This document shows, piece after piece, positions 45,301 to 55,243 of a DNA stretch of 64,000 nt. Source of the stretch: Roseovarius faecimaris (lineage in GTDB: Bacteria; Pseudomonadota; Alphaproteobacteria; Rhodobacterales; Rhodobacteraceae). Each line of letters starts with the position of its first letter. The stretch's first letter is position 1. The notes below the pieces were generated by a model. The model saw only the letters and a list, made by a program, of their open reading frames with translations, searched no databases and was not told the DNA's origin. Made by a program: the position numbers and the translations under genes. Where the stretch lies: assembly GCF_009762325.1 (NCBI RefSeq), contig NZ_CP034348.1, forward strand, positions 2,610,501-2,674,500, read 5' to 3'.

Positions 45301-46389
45301 CTATTGCCCCAGCTCGACATCTGTGCGTGTCACGATTGGCGTCGAGGGGTCTTGCGCTGGTCGGGCCCTGCCGGTTGATGCCACGCCACCGTCGTCCGGG
45401 ACGCTGCCCGGATCGCGGACGGGGTCTGCCTCGCCCTGCATGCCGCGCAGGAACTGGAACAGATCGCTGTCCGTCGTCAGGACAAGCGTCGTGTCATCCG
45501 AGATCATGTCGCCGTAGGCCTGCATGGTTCGGGTGAAATCGTAGAATTCGACCGAAACGGCATCGACATTGTAGGCGCCCGCATAGATTGCTGCTGCTGC
45601 GGCATCGGCGGCACCGCGGATTTCCTCGACAGCGCGATAGGCTTCGGACTGGATCTTGTTCAGATCCCGCACCCTGTTGCCTTGAATACGGGCCGCTTCA
45701 CCGTTGCCTTCGGACAGGAATCTTTCGGCGATCTGCCGGCGTTCCGAGATCATGCGGTCATAGATCTTGGGTCGCACGCTCTCATTGTAGTTTATGCGCT
45801 TGAAACGAATGTCGAGAAGCTCAATCCCGAAGACGCGCACCTTCTCCGCCGCCGCCTCGAAGATCTGCTGCTCGACCAGCGCCCGCCCCTTCGTGATGGG
45901 AACCAGTGCGCCAATGTCCTGCGCAAGCTCCTGATCAGTCAGAAGCGTGTCCCGAAGCGGCGTCCGGCCCCTGGTCGTGCGCACAATCTCGATGAGTTCG
46001 TGCTTGGCGACGGCGTTCCGCGTCTCGCTACCGAGGATATCATCGAGGCGCGACTGGGCGCTGCGCTCGTCGCGCAGGCGCAGAAAGTACTGCAGAGGAT
46101 CGGTGATCTTCCAGCGCGCGAAGAGATCGACCGAGATATAGAGCTTGTCTTTGGTGGGCATGTCCGATGGCGAGCCGTCCCACTCCAGAACCCGGCTGTC
46201 GATCCGGTTAACCTCCTGAACGAAGGGGAGTTTTATCTTAAGACCGGCCTCGGTGATCGGCGCGCCGACCGGTTTGCCGAACTGGGTGATGATGGCTTGC
46301 TCCACCTCCCCGACCGTGTAGATCGCGGATGATGCAGCGGCGAGACCGGCGACGGCGATCCCGGCGGTAATGGTCGAAATGGTCTTCAT
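45301..46389 (-). CDS. hflC: HflC-like SPFH membrane protein
   Basis: 362 residues. An N-terminal membrane anchor (TAGIAVAGLAAASSAIYTVG), then the SPFH/band-7 domain (TRGRTPLRDTL, AAAEKVRVFGIELLDIRFKR), a coiled coil (SERRQIAERFLSEGNGEAAR) and a Pro/Asp-rich tail. HflK/HflC form a large cage around the FtsH protease. It overlaps hflK by 4 bp. An additional copy on an island; the chromosomal set is not in the window. No ftsH is in the window. Confidence 0.92.
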   Translation of the reverse strand: MKTISTITAGIAVAGLAAASSAIYTVGEVEQAIITQFGKPVGAPITEAGLKIKLPFVQEVNRIDSRVLEWDGSPSDMPTKDKLYISVDLFARWKITDPLQYFLRLRDERSAQSRLDDILGSETRNAVAKHELIEIVRTTRGRTPLRDTLLTDQELAQDIGALVPITKGRALVEQQIFEAAAEKVRVFGIELLDIRFKRINYNESVRPKIYDRMISERRQIAERFLSEGNGEAARIQGNRVRDLNKIQSEAYRAVEEIRGAADAAAAAIYAGAYNVDAVSVEFYDFTRTMQAYGDMISDDTTLVLTTDSDLFQFLRGMQGEADPVRDPGSVPDDGGVASTGRARPAQDPSTPIVTRTDVELGQ

Positions 46390-47453
46390 GGTTGCTCTCC
46401 TGTCTGTCGATCCAGGTTCAAAAGCGGCAGGATGCTTGCCGTGGACCCGTCGACAATGATCTTGGAGCCAATTCCCGGCAGAACATCCTGCAGGGTTTCG
46501 ATGTAGATCCGGCGCCGGGTAACTTCGGGCGCCAGACGGTATTCCGTCAGGAGCGCCGTGAAGCGTGCCGCATCGCCCTCGGCTTCATTGATCCTCCTCA
46601 AGCGATAGCCATCGGCTTCGCGGATGCGCTGGTCCTTTTCGCCTTCGGCCAGAGGTATGACGCGGTTGTATTCGCGGCGGGCCTCGTTGATGATCCGCTC
46701 CTTCTCTTGTTGTGCCTGGTTGACCTCGTTGAACGAGGCCTGAACCGGCTGGGGCGGATTGATGTTCTTCAGCTGTACCTGATCGATGCTGATGCCCATC
46801 GCGTATTTGGTCGCGAGCGCCTGCATCTTCATCAGGGCTTCGCTTTCGATTTCCTGGCGCCCGACGGTGATCACCTCGTCGACTGTGCGGTCTCCCACAA
46901 CTTCGCGCATGACGGACTCCGAGACGTAACGCAGGGTCGCGCTTGGCTCGCGCACTTCAAACAAGAACTTCCGGGGTTCGGAAATCCGGTACTGCACCAC
47001 CCACTCCACGAGCGCGGCGTTGAGATCGCCAGTCACCATCTCGGTCTCGCGGCGACCGTCCGTCGGGCTCTGATAGGGATCGGAGGCACCCGGAGTCGTG
47101 AACCCGAACTCTTGTTTCAGCTGGCGCTTGACCGGGACCAACGTGGTCACGTCGATCCCGAACGGGATCTTGAAGTGCAGCCCCGGAGGGACCTCGGCCG
47201 AGTACTTCCCGAACCGTTGGACAATCGCGACGGAGTCGCTCGGCACGGTGTAATATGAGGACCACGCCCCAAACGCCGCAAGCGCAATGGCGGCCCCGAT
47301 TGCAAGACGCTTCACCGGTGGCAGACCGTCCGGCAGGATGCCGTGCAGCCGATCCCGACCCCGCCTGAGAATTGCGTCAACCTCAGGGGGAACGCGGGTC
47401 TGCTTGTTTTTCCAAGGTCCGCGATCTTCCGGTCCATTGTTATCAGAAGGCAT
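46386..47453 (-). CDS. hflK: HflK-like SPFH membrane protein
   Basis: 355 residues. Gly/Pro-rich cytoplasmic N-terminus, one transmembrane helix (LAIGAAIALAAFGAWSSYYT), then the band-7 domain (SDSVAIVQRFGKYSAEVPPG, VGDRTVDEVITVGRQEIESE, MGISIDQVQLKNINPP) and coiled coil (NEVNQAQQEKERIINEARRE). Partner of HflC in FtsH regulation and membrane quality control, in keeping with the island's chaperone theme. Confidence 0.93.
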   Translation of the reverse strand: MPSDNNGPEDRGPWKNKQTRVPPEVDAILRRGRDRLHGILPDGLPPVKRLAIGAAIALAAFGAWSSYYTVPSDSVAIVQRFGKYSAEVPPGLHFKIPFGIDVTTLVPVKRQLKQEFGFTTPGASDPYQSPTDGRRETEMVTGDLNAALVEWVVQYRISEPRKFLFEVREPSATLRYVSESVMREVVGDRTVDEVITVGRQEIESEALMKMQALATKYAMGISIDQVQLKNINPPQPVQASFNEVNQAQQEKERIINEARREYNRVIPLAEGEKDQRIREADGYRLRRINEAEGDAARFTALLTEYRLAPEVTRRRIYIETLQDVLPGIGSKIIVDGSTASILPLLNLDRQTGEQP

Positions 47454-47560
47454 CGCAAGCTCCTATTTCGGTTTTGGCACTCGGTGCGATGCCTGGCTCG
47501 CGCGTTTGACGGTGCGAACCGTTTTGCGCCATCACATCGTCGGCTCTGAACAGCATGACC

Positions 47561-47905
47561 TCAGAGTTCCAGTTCCTTCAGGCAGGCTTGCGCAATGTCT
47601 CGGTCTGGGGCATCGGTTCCTGGCATCGTCGCCCAGCCGGCTGTCATGAGAGCGTCGCGCCTCTGGTAGGTTGAGGCTGCCCGGATCGTTGCAAGCTTGT
47701 CCACCCGAGCCGGGTCTGACCGCGCCATGTCGAGGCAGACCGGTACCATTGAGGCGACGACATCATTACGGGACATCGCCACCGCCCGGTCATTCGAAGT
47801 GCCGCCGGTCACCCAGCCACCCCATGTAAATCCGACGACGCCGACAAAGACAGCACCGATCACGGCACCATAGATGCCGGGTTTGAGCCATTCGGGAGTA
47901 TTCAT
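47561..47905 (-). CDS. small membrane-anchored protein
   Basis: 114 residues. One N-terminal helix (IYGAVIGAVFVGVVGFTWGG) and a periplasmic domain with two Cys (VPVCLDMARSD, IAQACLKEL) and the pattern YQRRDALMTAGWATMPG. Similar uncharacterised proteins with a MPGT end are known to me from proteobacterial stress gene clusters. Overlaps the upstream gene by 4 bp. Confidence 0.78.
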   Translation of the reverse strand: MNTPEWLKPGIYGAVIGAVFVGVVGFTWGGWVTGGTSNDRAVAMSRNDVVASMVPVCLDMARSDPARVDKLATIRAASTYQRRDALMTAGWATMPGTDAPDRDIAQACLKELEL

Positions 47906-48216
47906 TTCAAGTCCTCCTGCGGAGAAGGCGCCGCCTCGCCGTGATTGTTCTTCTCAGTCGCGGCCCGATCCCGGCTCAGCGCCTCTTTCACGTCGCTGTC
48001 GGAAATCGCACGTAACTCGGTACGTCCCGCATGACCGCCCCTTCCGCGCACCGTCAGGTAGGTCGCCGTCCGTCTATAGGCCTCGAAGCTTAGCCCCTGG
48101 AGAAGCTCTTCTTCGACGAGAACCTCGTAGTCGCCCGCGGGCAAATCGCCCGGGTATCCCGGCAAGGTGAACGGGTTTGAAAACGTCACCGTCGATCTGG
48201 TCGACCGCATGTTCAT
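47902..48216 (-). CDS. uncharacterised small protein, paralogue of the 42573-43085 product
   Basis: 104 residues, strand-rich core TFSNPFTLPGYPGDLPAGDY EVLVEEELLQG, then YRRTATYLTVRGRGGHAGR. It shares FxxPFTxPG..LPAGxYE with the larger paralogue. First gene of the minus-strand operon leading to hflKC, driven by site 2. Function unknown. Confidence 0.75.
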   Translation of the reverse strand: MNMRSTRSTVTFSNPFTLPGYPGDLPAGDYEVLVEEELLQGLSFEAYRRTATYLTVRGRGGHAGRTELRAISDSDVKEALSRDRAATEKNNHGEAAPSPQEDLK

Positions 48217-48334
48217 CTCTGGTCTCCGCGATGTTGGCAGATCCGTCGCTCACCACTGTTGACGGCCCCTTGGAGTCCGGGACGGACCAGTCGAACGATT
48301 TAGTATCTTGTACCTCGGGATCGTCCGACTGGTG

Positions 48335-48348
48335 CTGACGCATGTTAG
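48335..48348 (-). promoter_or_regulatory. island Crp/Fnr-type site 2
   Basis: CTGAC-GCAT-GTTAG. On the minus strand, TACAAG starts 22 bp past the site, giving a start about 85 bp before the gene at 48216. Serves the operon that contains hflKC. Confidence 0.7.
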
Positions 48349-48398
48349 TCCCGGGCACCGAACCGGCTGCGACCCCGTCCTTTGGTCAGTCGCCCACA

Positions 48399-48412
48399 CT
48401 GACCTGTGTAAG
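48399..48412 (+). promoter_or_regulatory. island Crp/Fnr-type site 4
   Basis: CTGAC-CTGT-GTAAG, one half-site base off the others. A -10-like TATCCT at 48435-48440 places the site centre at about -41.5. Serves the genes from 48491. Confidence 0.62.
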
Positions 48413-48490
48413 GGCGGCGAGACCGACCTGCGCGTATCCTTTGGGAAACAGGGGCGATCTGCGTTCCTGCAACCCTTGAAAGGATTGGCG

Positions 48491-48916
48491 ATGGCCGACC
48501 CCAATGTTCTCAACCCGCACCCGCCCGAGTTCGATCGGTTTCTTCATGCGTCCGTCGGCGAGGACCGGAACGGCTATGCCGTGACAGTCCTTTCCACGCT
48601 TGCGCGGCTCGGTCTCGATCCATGGAACGAAACAGCTGAACTGGTCACGCTGGGACACGACGCCGCGCGCGCGCGGTTGGAAACGCTGCTTGCCCGGTTT
48701 CAGGATGTTCCCTCACTTGCAAGCGATCATGGCAGGGTCGCACGTGACTTGAGCCAGCTGCTTCCTGAAGGCCGGACGTCAGGTGCCCTGCAGCGCGCTG
48801 CCTCGACGGTGGCCGATGGCCGCCCGGGAACAAGCGGCGCGATCTGGGCGGTGCTCGCGATCATCTTTGTGCTGTTTCAGATGTTCATGGTTGGCGGGTC
48901 GGGGTCAGGCGAATGA
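48491..48916 (+). CDS. uncharacterised protein with a C-terminal membrane helix
   Basis: 141 residues. Soluble helical part (EFDRFLHASVGEDRNGYAVT, VLSTLARLGLDPWNETAELV) and a C-terminal anchor (IWAVLAIIFVLFQMFMVGGS). AAAGGA precedes the ATG at 48491; the frame opens earlier but includes the promoter. Overlaps the next gene by 4 bp. Function unknown. Confidence 0.78.
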   Translation: MADPNVLNPHPPEFDRFLHASVGEDRNGYAVTVLSTLARLGLDPWNETAELVTLGHDAARARLETLLARFQDVPSLASDHGRVARDLSQLLPEGRTSGALQRAASTVADGRPGTSGAIWAVLAIIFVLFQMFMVGGSGSGE

Positions 48917-49326
48917 CCGTCTCAACCGCGACCGCGAGGAGACCGGCACATGCAGCGCACAAGTCCGGTACGCTTTCTCCACACGAACAGGGCATACTCT
49001 GGGAAATGGAGGAACACTTCTGGACCAGTGGCGCCGACAGTGCGCAGGCGACCACAGCAACCAACGCCGTTATGGTCTTCCCCTATCCGCCCGGCATCCT
49101 CCAGGGCGACCAGATCTGGCCCCATCTTCGCGAAAGGACCGGCTGGCGTTCCGTCGTCATGGCCGAACGGCGCGTGACGCGATGCGGTGACATCGCGATC
49201 CTCACTTACCGGGTCTCGGCTGAAAAAACCGACGTGCCGATCTACAAAGCGCTTTGCGCCTCAACGTACCTCAACGATGAGGACACCTGGCTGAGGATTT
49301 CCCACCAGCAAACTGTGGTGATTTAA
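48913..49326 (+). CDS. SnoaL/DUF4440-like small protein (copy 2)
   Basis: 137 residues; paralogue of the 41398-41745 product: EEHFWTSGADSAQATTATNA, FPYPPGILQGDQIW, ILTYRVSAEKTDVPIYKALC. The N-terminal 25 residues are extra and unlike copy 1; an internal start is possible. Translationally coupled to the preceding gene. Function unknown. Confidence 0.8.
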   Translation: MTVSTATARRPAHAAHKSGTLSPHEQGILWEMEEHFWTSGADSAQATTATNAVMVFPYPPGILQGDQIWPHLRERTGWRSVVMAERRVTRCGDIAILTYRVSAEKTDVPIYKALCASTYLNDEDTWLRISHQQTVVI

Positions 49327-49364
49327 GAACCGCAGAGGCAATCGACCTGCCGCGGGCGCCGGGA

Positions 49365-49378
49365 CTAACCTGCGTCAG
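49365..49378 (+). promoter_or_regulatory. island Crp/Fnr-type site 3
   Basis: CTAAC-CTGC-GTCAG. TTAGAT at 49400-49405 is a possible -10. About 26 bp from the site onward resemble the site-4 region (GGCGAG shared downstream). Serves the gene at 49541. Confidence 0.62.
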
Positions 49379-49540
49379 TGCGGCGAGGCCCTGGCACGGT
49401 TAGATGAGACGTGCCCGCCGAATATTTGGTGGCGCATCTTTTTCCGAGTACCCGAGAAGCGTGTGGGCGTGCCGATCCCCAAAGGGTCGGCATGTCGGCG
49501 CGCTTCTTATTCTCGGAACGTTCAGGAAAGGACAATTCCA

Positions 49541-49729
49541 ATGACTCCCGAACAGAACAAGACTGCCGAGAAGATGACCTCCGTGAAGGCCGCGTGGGAC
49601 AAGGCGCCCGCTGGTCCGAAGAAGGACGCGGCGCTCAGGCACTACGAGGCAGCCGAGAAGGCGAACACGGCGAAGAACGACGCCGAGACCAACAAGGAAC
49701 TCGATGCGGCGAGCGAGAAGCTCTCGTGA
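49541..49729 (+). CDS. 62-residue helical, charged protein
   Basis: Lys/Ala/Glu-rich helix (MTPEQNKTAEKMTSVKAAWD ... ALRHYEAAEKANTAKNDAE). AGGAAAGGA precedes the ATG. Preceded by site 3 and followed by a hairpin. Its make-up recalls small stress-induced helical proteins; no named family. Confidence 0.72.
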   Translation: MTPEQNKTAEKMTSVKAAWDKAPAGPKKDAALRHYEAAEKANTAKNDAETNKELDAASEKLS

Positions 49730-49753
49730 CATCCGACACCTGATGCAAACCTT

Positions 49754-49782
49754 GGCCGCCCCTCGCTTTGCGGAGGGCGGCC
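49754..49782. terminator. GC-rich terminator between convergent genes
   Basis: GGCCGCCC / GGGCGGCC with additional inner pairing, between the 62-residue gene and the Crp/Fnr gene. Confidence 0.75.
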
Positions 49783-49785
49783 CTC

Positions 49786-50520
49786 TCATTTCAGGAGCGG
49801 GCCGCTCTGATCCAGATACGCCGGATCGAACTCGGCAAGTTCCACCAGCCCCTCATAGTCGTGAAACGTCACGCGGCCGTCCCGAAAGGTCACCAGTCCG
49901 TTCTCGCGAAGCTGCCGCAGGACGCGGTTCACGTGAATCGCACTAAGCCCCAAGGCATCTGCCAGGTGATACTGGGTCAGCGGGCAATCATACCCATCCT
50001 CAGTCCCCATGCCCACCAGCGCAAGCCGCGATCCCAGCTCCAGCAGGAAATGCGCCATGCGGGCGTCAGCATCACGCCTGCCGATCCCGACGAGATGCTC
50101 CACGACCATCGCCTCGTCCCTTGACGCTGCCCAGAGTATGGCGGTCGCCAAGCGAGGGGTCCGGGCGAACGCTTCCAACAGGTCGCTTGTCAGCACTTCG
50201 GCTGCCTCGATGTCCACGATGGGTTCGAAGCTGTGGTCCGACGTGCGCAACAGGACGCTGCGCAATCCCAGAAAATCTCCTGGCACCTGGAAATCCACGA
50301 TCTGCCGGGTCCCGTCGGCCTGCAGTTTGTAGGAACAGACCCAACCCGCGGACAGAATATACGCGGCCTGAGCCGACTGGCCCTGATGCACCATATCACG
50401 CCCCGCGACGAAGGAGCGGCGACGCTGATGCAGTCGTTCAAGCACGGCCAGCTCGACCTCCGACAAAGCGACAAAGGCCGAAAGTTTGCGGGTCAGGGGG
50501 CTGTGTTCAACTGATGTCAT
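49786..50520 (-). CDS. Crp/Fnr-family transcriptional regulator
   Basis: 244 residues. Cyclic-nucleotide-like beta domain (VAGRDMVHQGQSAQAAYILS, VDFQVPGDFLGLRSVLLR), long dimer helix, and winged HTH (YHLADALGLSAIHVNRVLRQ, LRENGLVTF). It lacks the FNR cysteine cluster, and the recognition helix reads SAIHVNR rather than FNR's ETISR, so it should read a different half-site. GGGAGG precedes the ATG. Candidate controller of the four dyads in this island. Confidence 0.9.
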   Translation of the reverse strand: MTSVEHSPLTRKLSAFVALSEVELAVLERLHQRRRSFVAGRDMVHQGQSAQAAYILSAGWVCSYKLQADGTRQIVDFQVPGDFLGLRSVLLRTSDHSFEPIVDIEAAEVLTSDLLEAFARTPRLATAILWAASRDEAMVVEHLVGIGRRDADARMAHFLLELGSRLALVGMGTEDGYDCPLTQYHLADALGLSAIHVNRVLRQLRENGLVTFRDGRVTFHDYEGLVELAEFDPAYLDQSGPLLK

Positions 50521-50573
50521 GTGGCCTCCCGGCGTGTCGTGACCCAAGAGCAGAAATCGGCTCGGACACTGCT

Positions 50574-50623
50574 CTGGATCAGTCCAGCATAGAGCAATTC
50601 CTGCGAGATGTACGGATACATCT
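50574..50623. promoter_or_regulatory. two N4-spaced dyads in the crp/50671 divergent promoter
   Basis: CTGGA-TCAG-TCCAG (50574-50587) and AGATGTA-CGGA-TACATCT (50606-50623) are both perfect. The 4-nt spacer is the Crp/Fnr type, so one may be an autoregulatory site. Confidence 0.55.
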
Positions 50624-50670
50624 GAGTCTCACCTTCTCTCAGGTTCACGATGCCAAGGAAGGAAACTCAG

Positions 50671-50907
50671 ATGTCCACCGCAAGCGAACATGCAGGCCAG
50701 GCCGCCCTATCGATCTGCGAGGCGCTCCTGCTTGCCATGAACGATCGCGGGTTGCTGCCGGAGCATGAGATCGTGGGGGTTCTTCGCGACGCCGCGGCGA
50801 CCCATGAGAACGCGGTCGGTACCGAACTCGAAATGGAAAGGCACCGGGCCGTCGCCGAAATGATCAACACGATCATCGCTGGCGGGAACTCTGTTCGACG
50901 CCCGTGA
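50671..50907 (+). CDS. uncharacterised 78-residue helical protein
   Basis: Helical, mildly acidic (HAGQAALSICEALLLAMNDR, GLLPEHEIVGVLRDAAATHE). AAGGAAGG precedes the ATG at 50671. Divergent from the Crp/Fnr gene and upstream of groES by about 130 bp. Function unknown. Confidence 0.75.
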   Translation: MSTASEHAGQAALSICEALLLAMNDRGLLPEHEIVGVLRDAAATHENAVGTELEMERHRAVAEMINTIIAGGNSVRRP

Positions 50908-51040
50908 ACCGCTCGGGCGGCGGTGTCGATCCGAATTCTCGGAGTGGAGACCGAATAGGATACCGCGGACTTGCGCGCAACGCAGCTAAGCATTTGACCC
51001 GGCCCGTTTCGCCAACGAAACCTCGACAAGGAGAACGTCG

Positions 51041-51328
51041 ATGTCATTCACTCCACTCCACGACCGGGTTCTTGTTCGTCGCATTGAAGGCGATGAGACG
51101 ACGAAGGGAGGTCTCATCATTCCCGATACCGCTAAGGGGAAACCTCAAGAAGGCGAAGTCGTCTCCGTTGGCGCGGGCGGAAGACGCGAGGACGGCGAGC
51201 GCATCCCGATGGACGTGAAATCCGGCGACCGGATCCTGTTTGGAAAATGGTCTGGATCAGAGATCAAACTCGATGGCGAAGACTTTATGATCATGAAGAA
51301 GAGCGACATTCACGGCGTGATCGCATGA
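51041..51328 (+). CDS. groES: co-chaperonin GroES
   Basis: 95 residues: [60 protein letters not shown]. The mobile loop (KGGLIIPDT) is intact. AAGGAG precedes the ATG. Upstream there is no CIRCE element. Island copy of an essential chaperone. Confidence 0.97.
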   Translation: MSFTPLHDRVLVRRIEGDETTKGGLIIPDTAKGKPQEGEVVSVGAGGRREDGERIPMDVKSGDRILFGKWSGSEIKLDGEDFMIMKKSDIHGVIA

Positions 51329-51336
51329 GTCCATAA

Positions 51337-53010
<1,674 letters not shown>

Positions 53011-53115
53011 ATGGGCGGGGCCTGTGCGCAGGAGCCTCGGGACGAGAAATCACATTCCCGATGGACATGAACACCGATCTAGTCAGCACAATAATTCACA
53101 ATAGGAGAAACGGAA

Positions 53116-53250
53116 ATGACCAAAGGCAACAAGCAACGCGGCAACCGCGAAGCGAAAAAGCCTAAGAAGGTGAAGGAAAAGGTCGTTGCAACAGCCGACT
53201 TCACGAAGGGCAAAACCTTGACCAATCTAGGCGAGCACAAGAAGAAATAG
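53116..53250 (+). CDS. 44-residue very basic protein
   Basis: Short gene: MTKGNKQRGNREAKKPKKVK at the start, NLGEHKKK at the end. AGGAG precedes the ATG. I recall similar Lys-rich mini-proteins (RGNREAKKPKK core) across proteobacteria. Possibly nucleic-acid binding by charge; function unknown. Confidence 0.7.
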   Translation: MTKGNKQRGNREAKKPKKVKEKVVATADFTKGKTLTNLGEHKKK

Positions 53251-53266
53251 GTAGAGGGCCAAGTGA

Positions 53267-53300
53267 TTGGCTATCAGTGAATATTGGCTATCACTGAATA
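53267..53300. repeat. 17-bp tandem repeat, two units
   Basis: TTGGCTATCAGTGAATA directly followed by TTGGCTATCACTGAATA, one mismatch. Lies in the 287-bp gap before nhaA. Confidence 0.85.
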
Positions 53301-53537
53301 CGGAGCCTGATGGCGGCGGGAGACGACGCGCATAACACTTTGGCAGAGCTTCCGCTGCGCAAGGCTGCACCTATGAGACGAGAAGCACCGGAGATTTCTT
53401 TCATTCGCGGGGGCCCGGACGCTTGCCGCCTGAGCCGTACGCGACGCGGCTGAGGCGCCGGCAACTGCGTCTCGTGGTCAACGCATCCGCGTTGCGATGA
53501 CAAAGACTCTGTCGACCCGAAAAGGTATGCTTCTCCC

Positions 53538-54848
53538 GTGATCGATACTCATCAAGGCCTGCCCCACGAGGCAGCCGACAGCATAACGAAACCATTCGCA
53601 CGCTTCCTGAAGATCGAAGCGGCAGCTGGTGGACTCCTGCTCCTGGCTGTTCTGCTGGCTTTGGGGCTGGCCAACTCGCCGTGGCAAGAAGGCTTTCTGC
53701 GTTTCTGGGAGACCCCCATCGGCCTCACATTCGGCTCGTTGGATTTCACCCGCTCTCTGCGGCACTGGATCAACGACGGTCTGATGACCCTTTTCTTCTT
53801 CGTGCTTTCTCTGGAACTCAAGCGCGAGTTGGTGCTGGGCGAATTGCGAAACCCTCGACAGGCCGCCCTGCCGTTCGCAGGCGCCCTGGGTGGCATGGTC
53901 GTGCCGGTCTCTCTGTATCTTGTGCTGATGTCCGGCCAGCCCGGCATACATGGCTGGGGAACCGTGATGGCAACCGATACGGCCTTCGTGATCGGGTGCC
54001 TGGCGCTCTTCGGAAGCCGGATCCCGCCCACCTTGCGATTGTTCCTGCTGTCTCTGGCCATCTTTGACGACGTCGGCGCAATCCTTGTGGTCGCCTTCGG
54101 TTACGGTGAGGCGTTGAACTGGTCGGCTCTCGGATTGGGCTTTCTGGGGATTGGTATCGTCGCAGGCGCGTCGCGCCTCGGGATCAGAAGCGTACCGGTC
54201 TATTTCCTTCTGGGAGCGGCAGTCTGGTTATGCTTCGACGCTTCTGGCGTCCACGCGACCATTGCAGGTGTCATTCTGGGCTTGATGACGCCAACGCGCA
54301 TATGGGTGAGCGATGCCCGCCTGCGTGCAATCCTTGGGCGGGTACTCGCCGTTCCGGCCGGCGATCGTCGACATGGAGATGCCGCAAGCCACCGCGACCT
54401 GCGTCAAGCCGGCAGAGCGGTCACTGAGTCGCTCTCACCAGTCGAACGGCTCGAGATGATGCTGCACCCCTGGGTCGGCTTTGCAATCATGCCGATCTTC
54501 GCACTGGCAAATGCCGGCATCAAGGTTGAGGGTGTCGATTTCGTACAACCGGTCTCGCTGGCGATCATTGTCGGCCTGGTGTTGGGAAAACCGATCGGCG
54601 TCTTCGTGTTCGGCTGGATTGCCGTACGATCCGGCCTGGCGCAACTCGCGCCGGGCTTGTCGTGGCCTTTCATTCTGGCTGGCTCTTTTCTGACTGGGAT
54701 CGGTTTCACGATGTCATTGTTCATCGCAGGCCTCGCATTCGACAGTTACGTCCTGAATGCGGCAAAGTTGGGTATTCTCGGCGGATCGGCGCTTTCGGCG
54801 ATACTCGGCATCTCGCTTCTGATTTGGCTCACATTGCGAATGAGGTGA
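53538..54848 (+). CDS. nhaA: Na+/H+ antiporter NhaA
   Basis: 436 residues, about 12 hydrophobic helices. Conserved NhaA regions: WINDGLMTLFFFVLSLELKR, WGTVMATDTAFVIGCLALFG, and the transport aspartates in LSLAIFDDVGAILVVAF. C-terminal GSFLTGIGFTMSLFIAGLAF. Start is GTG at 53538. A loop of ~50 residues (about 265-310) is less typical and locally Arg/His-rich, so a local compensated frameshift is possible. Exports Na+ at alkaline pH. Confidence 0.93.
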   Translation: MIDTHQGLPHEAADSITKPFARFLKIEAAAGGLLLLAVLLALGLANSPWQEGFLRFWETPIGLTFGSLDFTRSLRHWINDGLMTLFFFVLSLELKRELVLGELRNPRQAALPFAGALGGMVVPVSLYLVLMSGQPGIHGWGTVMATDTAFVIGCLALFGSRIPPTLRLFLLSLAIFDDVGAILVVAFGYGEALNWSALGLGFLGIGIVAGASRLGIRSVPVYFLLGAAVWLCFDASGVHATIAGVILGLMTPTRIWVSDARLRAILGRVLAVPAGDRRHGDAASHRDLRQAGRAVTESLSPVERLEMMLHPWVGFAIMPIFALANAGIKVEGVDFVQPVSLAIIVGLVLGKPIGVFVFGWIAVRSGLAQLAPGLSWPFILAGSFLTGIGFTMSLFIAGLAFDSYVLNAAKLGILGGSALSAILGISLLIWLTLRMR

Positions 54849-55010
54849 CGAAAACACACAGCCGATGCGCTGCGCGACCTCGTTCATGTACCCTTACTAT
54901 CCATCGTCGATGTCGACGCCGATCAGTTCTGAGATGCTTTTCTGCCCAATGTTGCTGCAACAGCCGACGACGCAGCGCAACGTGCAGCAACTGCCCGTAA
55001 GGAAGGGAAC

Positions 55011-55124
55011 ACGAATTGGAACGACACGGGAACCGGTATGGGCCTTGGCTGGCTCTGCGCCCTGCTGATCCTCGTACTGGTGGTCGTGGCCATAGAGGCA
55101 CCGATCAAACTTCTTCGACAATAG
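55011..55124 (+). pseudogene. decayed copy of the 41-residue membrane protein
   Basis: The frame reads (T)NWNDTGTGMGLGWLCALLIL VLVVVAIEAPIKLLRQ-stop, matching the gene at 55244. The start ATG has become ACG, and a Glu and a Pro now interrupt the membrane helix end. A GGAAGG remains in front. An internal ATG could give only a 28-residue piece. Confidence 0.82.
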
Positions 55125-55173
55125 GCGCAAGCCGGACAGGGCGCCCCGCCGTCCAGACACCGAGCCTATGTTA

Positions 55174-55189
55174 TACTGCGCATGCAGTA
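55174..55189. promoter_or_regulatory. 6+4+6 dyad upstream of the copper-linked genes
   Basis: TACTGC-GCAT-GCAGTA, 55 bp before the small membrane gene at 55244. Possible operator of the cassette; regulator unknown. Confidence 0.5.
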
Positions 55190-55243
55190 GTGAGGGCTGT
55201 TTATTGGGCGACCCTTAGGGGTGCAACCTAGGAGGACGAGAAG

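Noticed and set aside
48074..48358. 94-codon minus-strand frame upstream of the 47902-48216 gene
   Set aside because: Its ATG near 48343 lies inside the proposed regulator site and upstream of the predicted transcription start, and its second half overlaps the better-supported gene in another frame.
50908..51040. CIRCE (HrcA) element upstream of groES
   Set aside because: I looked for TTAGCACTC-N9-GAGTGCTAA and found neither half; groESL here is controlled in some other way.
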